A DNA stretch of 64,000 bases, from the NCBI GenBank assembly GCA_029298735.1, contig JANSLP010000057.1:62001-126000 (forward strand), read 5' to 3'. The translations under genes were made by a program, and so were the position numbers. This document shows, one piece after another, positions 21,687 to 33,000 of the stretch; the first letter of the stretch is position 1, and the number at the start of each line of letters is the position of its first letter. Source of the DNA: Ophiostoma sp. CBS 140.51. Lineage: Eukaryota; Ascomycota; Sordariomycetes; Ophiostomatales; Ophiostomataceae. The notes under the pieces were generated by a model. The model was not told the origin of the DNA, made no database searches, and saw only the letters and a program-made list of their open reading frames with translations.

Positions 21687-22834
21687 CCGTGGTATCCAAC
21701 GTGGATGCGATGTTGATTAGCCTTCACCCACGGCTCATACATAGTCCACCGTTGATCCTCTTCATTAATACTCTCATTGACTGTTTGAAAATATTGCGTC
21801 TATTTCTGCACTTTCGTTTTATAAAACGCCGTCCGTGCTTGTTGAATATGTAGTCTCATGTGGCTCAAGCACACCCTTCCTACATCTGCCCACATTTTCA
21901 TGAGGATGGCTCTAGAATAGCATGCAAGTTTCCTCTGAAGACGGCTACCTTGGCCGCTTATTTGAGGACTCGAGCAAAAGGGCTGACCGGAAGCGTTAGA
22001 AAACTTATTTTGCCTCATGGACGAGGTACTCCACACACTATTTGTTTACCTTCAATTAAAGAGTGCGCATCGTCTTTATTGACTATTTATGTTAGGCAAA
22101 TGGCATTGGACAACACCGTACGACGTACACGTACATATATATCATCACGACCTTGGCAATGTCAATAATCAAAGCAAATTTGGCTTAGCCGTCTCCTTTT
22201 CTTCTGCACACTGCACAGCTGAAATGCCAATCGCCAAGTGTTGAAGTGCTCTGTGCAGTGCCAAGCATGAAGGGTCGGTTCAACACAGCTCTCCTTCACC
22301 CAATAGTATGCACAATACTACCGGACGTATTCCGTAGTTGTCATGGCACCGTTTTGATTACTTCCAGGCATTTTCTTTTTCAGGAGAGAAGCGAGGAACC
22401 AGATAGTAAGAGAAAGATCTTTGGCCTCGATGTCAGTTTCAGGTACATGCACCGTTTGCTTCTCTTGGCAACCCTAGATCCTGTGTTAAAAAGACAATGA
22501 AACGGTGAGAGCTTGAAGACAAACAGAGCAGGAACCATCTTCACGAGTATCTGACGTCGAATAAGAGTTGAAAATGTTGCCTCCGCCGACCTGGATATAT
22601 CGACATCCCCTAATTGTTTACATATCCCGTGAATTGAAAATATATAAAACTTTTGCGTGTCAAAACATAACCAGTACACAAGCCAGATTCAATGCAAAAT
22701 TGATTCTGTATTATACCATTGCGGCAATAGAGCTCATGAGGTTATAAATGTCATATCTCTAAAAAACCATAATACATTCTCAAAAAAAAAATAACATGTG
22801 CGACCTACATCCCACTTTACCATCGAAAAAATTA
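21687..22834. other. Intergenic, no gene supported
   Basis: AT-leaning spacer between the cupin side and the 3' end of the secreted-protein gene. Short open frames at 21860-22168 and 22246-22500 lack motifs. Nothing further is supported. Confidence 0.5.
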
Positions 22835-23419
22835 TCAATTTTCGCACGTGTCGGAGTTCCACGTCACCGCCATCTGGGTGAGATACACGGGGCCAGTCGA
22901 GGCAGACGAAATCTTGCAGATAAGTGTTGATGTTCTCGTGGTCGGCGTAGCGTACACTCCCTGGCCGTAGTAGGTGCTCAGTCCCCGGTAGGGCAGCACA
23001 ACGCTGGCGACCGTCTGGCCGCCCGATATGACCTCGCACGTCGCCGAATCGGCGTCCGAGGCGGGCTGACTGCTGTACATGTATGCAAATGAGGCATAGT
23101 ACTGGAAGCCGGGCACCGTAGCAAAGGGCTGAGAGACGGAAGCAGGGCCGGCATCAGCGTTGAGTTCCGCGCAGGTGCTGTAGATGCCGCAGCTGGTGCT
23201 AGCAGACGAGTCGCCGGCAAAGGTCCAGGAGGAACCGTCCGTAAAGTACTTGTTGGAGATGTAGTTTGTGTAGCAGTTGGGCGTACTGGGACCGGAGGGC
23301 ACACTGGCTGCGGAGGAGATGGACGAGCTCGGGGTCGACAGACGGCATTTGGCGGCGTCAGCCGGGCTGGCGCAGAGCAGCGCGCACGCCACGAGGCCCG
23401 ATAACTGCGGGACCTTCAT
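22835..23419 (-). CDS. Small secreted protein, carbohydrate-binding-like fold possible
   Basis: Single exon, 194 residues. The N-terminus MKVPQLSGLVACALLCASPADA is a signal peptide. A Ser/Pro-rich linker (STPSSSISSAASVPSGPSTP) precedes a globular part with six cysteines after the linker. That part starts NCYTNYISNKYFTDGSSWTF, which resembles the opening of jelly-roll carbohydrate-binding modules (guaranteed-length features such as aromatic platforms cannot be verified by eye). It ends WNSDTCEN. Probable extracellular or wall-associated protein; the function is unknown. An A-rich run (~23501) and a TATTTAAG box (~23554) lie upstream. Confidence 0.75.
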   Translation of the reverse strand: MKVPQLSGLVACALLCASPADAAKCRLSTPSSSISSAASVPSGPSTPNCYTNYISNKYFTDGSSWTFAGDSSASTSCGIYSTCAELNADAGPASVSQPFATVPGFQYYASFAYMYSSQPASDADSATCEVISGGQTVASVVLPYRGLSTYYGQGVYATPTTRTSTLICKISSASTGPVYLTQMAVTWNSDTCEN

Positions 23420-25273
23420 CGTGATGTTTCGAGAGGATCAAAGGGGCTTCGATAGTCGGCGTTGTTTCCTGCGAAAGAAGTGAACGATGAAAAGAGAAAA
23501 AAAAAATAGAAAACAAAATCTGTAGAGAGATTGTTTGACCCGGGGATGGCTAGTATTTAAGAAGAAATATACAGCTCGTATGCCTCATTTCAATCAGATG
23601 CAAATGCTAGTTTTTGTACTAATCATTGAAAGTGCTGACTATTGAGCATTATTGATCAAGGCGCTGGGGCGGCGCTGAGGAGTGCAAAGGCTCCCCAAAA
23701 GACCCGAGGCCTTATTTTGAGGCTGGAGTGAAAGGTGACAAGAATCGGTTGTCGGAGACGTTGATGGGGAAAGAAAGTAGGGTAACTCAGAATCCGGAAA
23801 GGTAGGCCACCAGAAAGGCTGATGGCTGGCCCAGAGTGGAAATTAAAAGGATGAGAATCAAAAGAGGGAGCTGAAATTTAGCACCCTTATTCTGATCAGG
23901 TAAAAGCAGGAACAACCTCCAACAGAGGATCCCAGAACAGCAATATCAATCTTATGGCGTTATCCGTATCCTGTTCCGCGGCTAAGGATGTTTATTTCTA
24001 TTTCAACAACCGTAGTCAATGCTGTTCTCGTTTGATGGATAACGATGAATATGTCCAAAAAGCCGTAAATGCCAAGAGTTAATAGCTTCTGGTGTCCAGA
24101 AGAGCTCAAGCTTCACCGAGCTATTGAAGCCCAGACTCAATATCAGTAGCACTTCTCGCGCCACGCCCCACTTTTGCGAGCTCGCATTTCGCAACACACC
24201 GTCGAGGCCACCAGCGGCAGTGGACATTTGGTCAAATGTCATGAACTGTGTATGTAGACTTCGGGCCACAATTCAAATGGGCTGGAATCTCGCATACAGG
24301 AATGGTTGTGTAAGCCTCTTGCGTTGGATTGTTGTTTTTACTTAAACCGTAGGTGTCTGAAGTCGATGAAAGCACGACGTACTTAACATCGTTTTCCCCC
24401 CAAGAAACAAGACACTCATAAACATAAATAATAATCAACAACGAGCTGTCTAGTCTCGAGGAATGCATTGTGCCAGCAGAGAAAAGTATGCCAAGGTTTG
24501 ACCTTTGGAAGCCAAACGATAACATCAGCATTTTTTAACGGTATATCTTTGACCAAATCCATACCTATTCCATTTTCAAGTCTGTTGATTTTAGTTATTG
24601 AAGAACATATCCACGGGGTCTATCTATATTGTACGAGTTGCTTCGTAAGTATAACATTCAAATTCTGATTTTTTAGCTGATTTCTCTTTTTTTTTCTGTT
24701 TTTTTTTGTGTTATTTAGTGTGACATATTGTCGTTTTCTTTCTTTAAATATTATTTTCATATAGTGGACTTGAATAGAAAATTTCCAATTCATGACCATC
24801 GCAGTAAATCAGCGCTTCATATGATAATACAAAAATAAACAGTTGTACATATACAAAACAAATCCAAAATGCAATAATAAAAAAAAGCAGATCCCTCTGT
24901 CGTTGTCTTACACCGTTCAGTGCACGTGACCTATCAACCGACGTCATGCTCTGGGCGGTGAGCGAGTGGAGCTCTATTCTGCCGCTCTTGCCGTATCAAA
25001 AGCGGGGCCGCAGCAAGGCTGACGGCGTTTGGCAGCACCTAGAGCTCCCCCTGTCTCCCCTGTTTTTTGCCCGTTCTAGGCGCCAGCGCGCAGTTGTCAG
25101 TGATCATTTGCCCCCCAAGAAAGCTACCTTGTGATTCATCCATATCCATTCGTTCCTTCCCTTTCCCTTCATCCATCCACCCTCTTGCACAACCATACGA
25201 AAGGGGAAGCGTTTGCTTGGCTTCCAATCCTATCGAGTCTCCCATCGCGGATCGCGGCTGGAGCCTATTAGAG
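23420..25273. other. Intergenic, AT-rich, no gene supported
   Basis: Holds the divergent promoters of the secreted-protein gene (minus) and Atg17 (plus). 24640-24880 is AT-rich with poly-T runs. The Atg17 frame is open back to 25067 but without an ATG. No gene is seen. Confidence 0.5.
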
Positions 25274-27286
25274 ATGCCTGGGCCCCGCAGCAACGCGCCG
25301 TACCGGCTGTCATCACAGGCGAGCTCACGGTCACGACGCTCCGATCGACGAAGTATCAGCAGCGCAGATGGTGACCACAAAGAAGACGATGATCGAAACG
25401 ACAACGACAATCAAAGCATCAGCAACCGGAGTCATACAAGTCATCAAAGTCAACGAAGCCGCCAGAGCAGTATTGCCGACGACGATGCGGACAACCGCAG
25501 CAACCACAGTCGATACGCGAGCAGCCACGACAGCCGACGCAGCGGATACGACGACGAAGATGATGGAAGACAAACTGGTGACCCAGGCGAGTCTTCGACT
25601 GTCCCTGTTGAAACACTCGTCGAGCACTTGCTGGCAGCTCGACGCGCACTCGGCACGATCAGCCAGGTCCTGCGCAGTAACGAGCTCGCGACCGAAGCAC
25701 GACAACTTTACACGGGCGCCATGGTCGAGACGGCCCAGACAGGGTTCCTACGAAACGGCATCCGACAGCAAGCAGCGATTCTCCTCCAGATCCGACGTGG
25801 CATGAGCAAGGCCTATGATGTCGGGCGACGCGACTTCCGGATGCTGATCCGCACACTTGACGCTGCCAACGGGCAGCTCGAACATACAATGGAGATTCTG
25901 AGGGCAACAACTGTGGCTGCCGTATTTCGGCCAGCTGGAGAAGAGCCGCGAAATTTGCTGGACTTTGTGGACGAGGCGGGCGTGGAGGCACTGAGGGACG
26001 CGATCAAGCAGAGCATTGCCGAGTTACAAGCGGCCCAGACGTCGTTTGATGGCGACCTGTTGCGCTTTGACACGGACTTGCGGTCGCTCAACAAGGCCAT
26101 GGCAGCCGCACCACCACCGCCGCCGCCATTGCCTCTAGAGCCAGAGGATGGTGACAACATTAGCAGCCACCGTAACGACGACGACGAAGAACCGACCGAC
26201 TCACCCTACCCTGTGCCACACCTGCTGGCGACACTTACACAACGATCTCACCGCATGGCGCGGAACCTGACGTCGCTGACACGACATTTTGATCTGTGCG
26301 TGACGGCCGTGCGGACGACGGAGGGTGGACTGGAGATGGCGCGCTGGAAGGCGGCCATGAGTAGTGGCAGTGGCAGTGGCCAACAACAGCAGGACCAAGA
26401 CCAAAATCCTGTGTCCATCTCGGGCGTCATTGCTGAGCAGGAGGGCAACAACAATGGCGGGGGAGGTGCGGACGCTTTGGAGCCTGTCTCGTCACAAGAG
26501 CGCGCCGAGATGATCCAGGTTGTGCTCCAGGACGCCGCAGAGGTTGACGATGTCGTCGCTGACATGGCTGCCGATCTGCATGAGGCTGAGGCGGCGTTCG
26601 CGGCCGTCCATGCCCACGCCGAAGCCACGCATGCGTCCTCTGTCGCCACCAACAACGCACTCGCCGTTCTCGAAGACATTGGCAGCCGCCTCCGTAGCTA
26701 TGCCGCTGCCGAATCCGAATTTGCCGACCGTTGGGCCAACGAGCGTGCCGTCGTCGCCGACCGGTTGGTGGACATGGACGAGCTACGCGCCTTTTACGAG
26801 GGCTACGCCAATGCCTACGACACTTTGATTTTGGAAGCAGAACGGCGGCGCACCGTCGAAGCCAAGATCCAGACGGTGTGGCGCAAGGCGCGCGATGCCG
26901 TGGAGCGGCTGGTCGAGGCCGACCGTGGCGAGCGGGCTAATTTCCGACAAGAGGTGGGAGAGTTCTTGCCGACAGATCTGTGGCAGGACATGGACCGGCC
27001 GCCCAAGGGTGTAGAGCTGTTTGCATCAATGCTCGAGGTGCAACAACAGCACCAGCAGCACCAGCAGCACCAACGGCAGGCCAGCGGTGATGCCATGGCG
27101 TCGTCCACTGCGTCAAGGAGAGGGGCTACAAAGACGGCACCTCCGAGAAAGAGAAGTCCACGCAACGACGATGAGGCCGATGGTGGCAGCGTGTCCAACA
27201 GCTTGCTGGGCGAGACAGGCACCGACCCGGGCGGCAGCAGTCGTGGCGTCGGTGGCAGCAGCACGCGGACCGTCTTGGGACGGTAG
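25274..27286 (+). CDS. ATG17: Autophagy scaffold Atg17
   Basis: Scaffold of the Atg1 kinase complex that organises the pre-autophagosomal structure. Single exon, 670 residues from the first ATG of the frame (25274). The Atg17 core is clear: LVEHLLAARRALGTISQVLRS, AQTGFLRNGIRQQ, RRDFRMLIRTLDAANG, FRPAGEEPRNLLDFVDEAG and TSFDGDLLRFDTDLRSL. The protein ends the core with FLPTDLWQDMDRPP. Long helices fit the crescent-shaped family fold. Unusual features are a Ser/Arg/Asp-rich disordered N-terminus (~110 residues), a proline run (~279-286), inserted Gly/Asn/Gln-rich loops and a Gln/His tract near 27041. The length exceeds yeast Atg17 (about 420) mostly because of these insertions. No introns are needed. 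Confidence 0.92.
   Translation: MPGPRSNAPYRLSSQASSRSRRSDRRSISSADGDHKEDDDRNDNDNQSISNRSHTSHQSQRSRQSSIADDDADNRSNHSRYASSHDSRRSGYDDEDDGRQTGDPGESSTVPVETLVEHLLAARRALGTISQVLRSNELATEARQLYTGAMVETAQTGFLRNGIRQQAAILLQIRRGMSKAYDVGRRDFRMLIRTLDAANGQLEHTMEILRATTVAAVFRPAGEEPRNLLDFVDEAGVEALRDAIKQSIAELQAAQTSFDGDLLRFDTDLRSLNKAMAAAPPPPPPLPLEPEDGDNISSHRNDDDEEPTDSPYPVPHLLATLTQRSHRMARNLTSLTRHFDLCVTAVRTTEGGLEMARWKAAMSSGSGSGQQQQDQDQNPVSISGVIAEQEGNNNGGGGADALEPVSSQERAEMIQVVLQDAAEVDDVVADMAADLHEAEAAFAAVHAHAEATHASSVATNNALAVLEDIGSRLRSYAAAESEFADRWANERAVVADRLVDMDELRAFYEGYANAYDTLILEAERRRTVEAKIQTVWRKARDAVERLVEADRGERANFRQEVGEFLPTDLWQDMDRPPKGVELFASMLEVQQQHQQHQQHQRQASGDAMASSTASRRGATKTAPPRKRSPRNDDEADGGSVSNSLLGETGTDPGGSSRGVGGSSTRTVLGR
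27041..27074 (+). repeat. Gln/His codon repeat in Atg17
   Basis: Imperfect 9-bp tandem CAGCACCAG-type units encoding QQQHQQHQQHQ. Such triplet tracts slip easily, so length may vary among strains. It lies outside the conserved Atg17 core. Confidence 0.8.
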
Positions 27287-30200
27287 TCACGGCTGTTATG
27301 CACCAGACTCTACAAGTCATCACGACACGTGTTCATACTGTATTTCTTCTTTGGCATTTTTTTTAAATCATTACTTCTTGGTTATTATAGCGGTTGGGAC
27401 GGATTCATGGCCTCACGGCTGGATCAAATGTACAGGCAGAATTGGACAGGTAGGGCCTGTTAAAGGGACAAAACTGAATTGGAGTCAAATTGAAGCTTTC
27501 CACGTACAACAAATCTCAATGGTGAGAAGTATCGACTCAAAAGATCAGACCACTGCACTACAGTCCTTCTATTGTGAACTACGGTTGGCGTTAACGGTTG
27601 ATGTTGTCAATTGACTGATAATGACGGGATAGCATTTCTGCGTACACTGATCATACGACGGCACAGAATATTGCATGTCAACAAGGGATGAAGACAGCCG
27701 GCAGAGAACCGGCACGGCAACACAATGAACAACTCCACCGACGTAATTAACATCATGAACTTTCTTGACCCTTCGTCTTGTCCTCCCTCTTAGACGCTTA
27801 GGATGCCTCCAGGATCCATCTTGTTTCTCGGGTGGCGAAAAGAAAAAAGAAAAGTACGGCATACGTAGGACTGCGAACGATGAGAAGCTATCTGCCAGCA
27901 ATTATTCAGGGTCTACGTCAAGCAAGGGAATTTGGAGCAGTCAAAAAAAGGGTCTTTCCAGGATTTGTCGGGGTTTGTAGGGCGTCCTAAGGGAAGGCTT
28001 CCTTACGAAAAGACCCTGCCTCAACCTGCCATTTCAGGGAAATCTCTTGATGGTTTGATGTCAATGTGGTCAATTTGTTGCGTCAATGCTGTCAATCGTC
28101 CCAACAATTGTTGATCTCTGTTTCTGTTTTGTTCTTTTTTGTCTGTCTATGACATTTGTTTCCCACCATTCTGTCAATTCGCTTTTCTTCAAAACCTGCT
28201 GTCTTGTTTTGCTGCGGATTGTAAATTGTCACGCAATCGGGAGACCGGATTGGCGGTTGTCTCTTTGGTGGTGTTTTCTACCAAGGGTGCTCTGATGTCC
28301 TGATGGTGTGTGGCCGTGGGCAAGCTTGCGTGTTCGATTTGTCTGGCTCGTCTGGGCGGCAAAAAGAGAAAACTGTTCGACTGTCATTTTCGTGTTGTTC
28401 TCGCCTCTCTTTCCTTCTCTTTCCCACCCCGATTGCCCCTCCAACTTTGCTGCAACACATCTAAAAGCTGTTTGTCTGCAGCCGCCACAACACCATATCC
28501 CAGAAAGCAACCCTCCTTTGACAACTGTAATGGAGGGCCAGTGAACAGTGTGTGCATAGCTACAGGCACACCCTCCCTCTGTTGCAGATTCTGTATTTCC
28601 TGTGGATTGAGATATCATAATTGATACGGCAGGACTGCACACCGCACTGCAAGTTTCCTTTGCCGCCACGGACCTTTAGATGGAGTAACATGCGTCGACC
28701 GGGTTGCAACTTGATTGCGACTCAGCGATTGTAAGAAAGTACAAAGTCCAAGACCACCTCTACATGAAAACGGTGGGTGAATTTAGAAAAGTCTATTTTA
28801 ATAGCGGTGATCCTGACGACAACGACCCTGATGGAAACATCGCCACTCTGTAAATGGTCGGGGGGGTCTCAGGGACTTTTTGAGGGATCGAATCGAGGAA
28901 ATCGTCTCCTGTTGACGAAACATTGCCTCCCGTCTTCCGTTAATGTCCGTCTCCCGTCAATGAGCTCTTAAAAGCTCTTATCAAAATGCGGGAGATAGCC
29001 TCTGGTCCCGTTCTTATCATTGTACTTTTGTTTCTCAGAGAGAAGATCATGACGTCTCAACGAGGCTACCGTTATCTTCAATCAAAGAACATCGCCGCTT
29101 GCCTCTCGATAATGATAGACTGATACACGATAGATGATAGAGATAGAGAAATCAATGACGGAGGAGTGCGGCTGTCAATGTTGCCAAAGAACAATAGACG
29201 TACTCACCGTTTCAAACACTCCACATCGTTCAATTGTACATGCATCAATGATGAAGCACGTACATTGTATGCATTGCGGACTTGCGGAATGAGGGGTTCG
29301 GGATGGCAACACACAGTCCGTACGTCTTCCATCCTTTCTGCGCTTCTCGTCCGAGGAAACCGAAGGGTCCCCGATGGATGCGGAGAAGGGAATATGAAAG
29401 ATGAAATGCGGAGCACGGAGTAATACAGGATCATGAGATTCAATTCATGCTCGAGTTTGTCATGCTCGTCTGTTCTGCTATGTGGATCTAAGAAAGATGG
29501 ATCAAGACGCATGTACGTTGTGCATGAGAACGGATGATGATGACCATGTGACATGATATGTTGAAGATGTATTCTTGGATGTTGCATTTCGACAAGCAAA
29601 AGTAGATGTATGTTCATGATGAAGCAATAATACATCACAAGTAATAAATGACAGTATCCGACATAATAATAGCAATGATAATAACCTAGCGGATAGTGTC
29701 GGTATACGAACGGCTCAGTTGCATCATTAATCTGATGAACGTTCGTTATGGCTGCTATCAAAACAATGAAGACGACCATACCTTTCCAGCCTGCTGATGT
29801 GTTGTTGAAGGCTGGAACATGCTCCTCTCTTTCGTACTCTCACTCGATACACTCGACGAGATCCTACGTGTTCGCCGGCAGCCTTGGCCCCCAGCCTTTT
29901 GTCCAGACCCAATGTGGCCATACACAATTCATACACACACCACACACACGATCCAACGGCCAAGGCTGTCCCCTCACTTTTTGCAGCCTTCATAATTGCA
30001 CATTGCTACTCCTCCTCTTCCCACCATCTTGTTGGCTCACCGGCTGTGCGTTGTGCGTTTTTATAACGGCTGCGACATTGACCCCGACATGAAGGAGAGG
30101 CGGATAAGAAACACGACCAACAGTTTTACGACGGTTGGCAAGGCTATCGCCATCGTCTTCCCGAATAACCCTTCCCGAGCCTCCCGCTTCCAACGCCACT

Positions 30201-33000
30201 TTTTTCTAACATCTCGTCCTTCTTCTGCTTTGCCGCGTATATCCAGCTATCCTTTTACGTCCAGTCACAGCCGGTGAGCATGAGGAGAGATGGACAAGGA
30301 CGGACAAGGCTGCGGGGCACTTGGTCTTTGCAGGTGACTGTTTATTTTTGCGAGGAGCGGACGGGTTACCTCAGCCCTCCCTCCTCTATCGAATGGGCAA
30401 TTACTCGCCAAATTGACGGAATTGACAGATTTGATGAAATTGGAGGTGAACAAATGCAATGCATCAGACAACGAAAAGCGAAATGAGGGGGGAAACTTGG
30501 CGTGCAGGGCAATCAATACACGAGCAACAACACATGGACAATAAACAGGAAAACAGAATTCCTCCGACATTGTTCTGCACGTTTTTATTATCGACAAGTG
30601 TTTTTGCGCATCTCTGCAGATTGATCCAACACCCTTTTTCTTCTCCTCTTTCTCGCTTCATGTTTATTCTCGGCGTCGGAACGGATACTCGCAGACCGGT
30701 TTTCTACTGCGGAGTGCCGTCGCAGACGGAGTATTATTGTCTTGTAGAATGATGGGCTCCGTCCTTGATGTAATTGCGACATGCAACACAGAAAACTTCG
30801 CACGCCACCCCCATTCGCTGAAATGCTACGGTGTGTATTTTTGTCGCCGTATTTCTCGTCCCTTTCTTTCGAGCTTGCCCCTGCCTTGCCGTCCTTGCCC
30901 CTGTCCCTTTGTCTTTTTGTAGCCTTTTTCCCCTTCATTTTTTACCTCCCTTGTTCTCACACTTTTTTTAAGCGACTTGTGTTGTCGATCACTGCGCTCC
31001 AGACCCCATTCGACAAAAAGTGGAGGATTTGATGTGGTGGTGGAGGACGGAGGAGGAGAAAAAAAGAGGAGGGGAACCACAAAGGAGGGGGCGTCAACGA
31101 GGGGAAAAGAGAGGACAAGGGATACAAGAATGTACAAGTACGAAGTACTGAAAAATCTGATACAAGGCTTGAGATGTCTCTCCAGAGTGGGCTGGATGAA
31201 ATACCCCATGCCAGATTCAGACCTGGGGGCTGTCAAAATTGGATCACCACCGTTTATTTCAGCGAACAATTCAGTCAGCCAAGATGTTTGCGTCAATGTC
31301 GAGACGTGGAGATGTCAAAACGTCAAGATGTTGGCGAGGCAAAGCTCAGACGACATTGACTGACAGCAACCTGTCAACGTTGAATTCAACCTATATCTCT
31401 TCACATGTAATTACGCCTCGATGGTCCAGATGGTCGAGCAGAATCCATTTTGGCGAGTGACGTCGCGGTTTGCTGCAAGCACATCGAAACTAGACAGGCA
31501 GATAACAAATGCAAGAGTAAATGCAGAGCACACTTGCGAGCACGCCTCCAGCCTGTCATGCAACGCCTCCTTCCTGCACATGCAGCTGTGTGAGACCTGC
31601 AGCAGAAACTCAATGAAAGTGAACATTGGAAATCCACAGCTAACAGACTTGTCTGGACCCAGACAGCTCTTGAAATCTCTGCAATCTGCAGCTTGCCTAT
31701 CCTCCCATTCTCCCACCATCTGCCAACCTCGCCAACAATTGTGCCAACATCTCGAGAGCCCCGTTTCTCAGCCTTTCCCCCCTCGACCTCCTCTTCTCGC
31801 GTAAACCGTAAATCTCCACAGCCCTGCAGCAAGTCAAGATAGGGAGATGTTAGCAGAAAGGAAGGGAGGTTGAAGAAGTCCCTTAACGTCCCTTAACTTT
31901 GGTGGCTTTTTTTCTTTGTATGAAAGAAAAAGACCCTTCACCGCATTCTTGGTTGACACCACCACCAACACCATCCCCTGAGACTAAACCAAGCCTTTGT
32001 CGCCACCCCTAGACGCAAAGCAGGCAAAACTAGAATTTTGTGAACACACACACAAAAAAACGCGGAATGCACCTCGAGCGAGTTTTAACAAGAAAAAAGA
32101 AAACCCTTCACTATGAATCTCGAAAATCGCGAATCTACACGTCCCTATGAGGAAATCAAACAAGAAGGACAACGCCACGCCGCATTGCTGCTTTACCCTC
32201 AACTCAGAACGTGCACGTATCGCTATCTCCACTCGATCTGCAGCCATCTCTTGATGTTACATGGCTTGCCAGGCGCCTTGCCCCGTCGAGATAGTTCGAG
32301 GTAGTTAAGGCAGTCGAGGTAGTCGAGCCTTCTCTCCCTTGGTCTGGCCGAGCCTGGCCATCTTGGGCTAGGCCTTGAGGTTGTCGGCTCGCAGGGAGGA
32401 CCTCTGGGAAGACTCTTGCCGCTGTTAGGTAATGCATTCCCATGGATGTGGATATCTCTCTTGACTGGATGCGAAGACGTCGTATGCCGTTTCAGTACCA
32501 TACGTTCACACGTTCACACAAATCCACACATCCAACCACAGCAACATTCTGTGTGGTCTGGTCTGATATTTTCATTCGTGGTGGCGAGACGAGGTCAACA
32601 AAGCATCCAAGTATCTCGCTTCATTCATCGGCTCTTATGTCCCCGTTGGGATATAGATTCGTAGGGATGTTTACATGTCTCCCTCACATCATCCACTCGA
32701 TGCCATCCACCCATGTCTTGGTATTCCTTGCTCTCCGTTGCGTGAATTATGCTTCATGATGGGGCAACTTTTTTCCGTTCGAGCACTCTTATTCTTGTGG
32801 CTCTCGTTTGTTTGTCTTAGCTCAGACGAGGCTGCTGTGATGAGGTCCATACGTGGGGTATGGAGAGCACGGAGAGAGATGGAGATGTGGGTGAACGATG
32901 AACTGACAACGCCGTCAACGGAGAAGCCAAAACTCGCTGTGCCCACTCCGAGACGATCAAATCTCCACATCGTGCTCCAGTCTCCAGTTGCTCTTGTACG
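27287..33000. other. Gene-free interval, part 1
   Basis: Starts with the Atg17 3' flank. No ORF has a recognisable domain, proper start and splice context on either strand. Visible elements: CT- and GA-rich tracts, CTGCAG at 28476, 30614, 31597, 31686 and 32238, TACGGAGTA-like words near 29414 and 30726, and a TACGAAGTAC word near 31139. Composition is close to balanced, not AT-rich like RIP-degraded repeats. Confidence 0.55.

Noticed and set aside
21601..21700. Functional tRNA-Gly gene on the minus strand
   Set aside because: The A box and 5' half match tRNA-Gly, but there is no anticodon stem, no T-arm and no B box within a reasonable distance.
29731..29755. Second CTGATGA core
   Set aside because: No stem II/GAAA arrangement follows.
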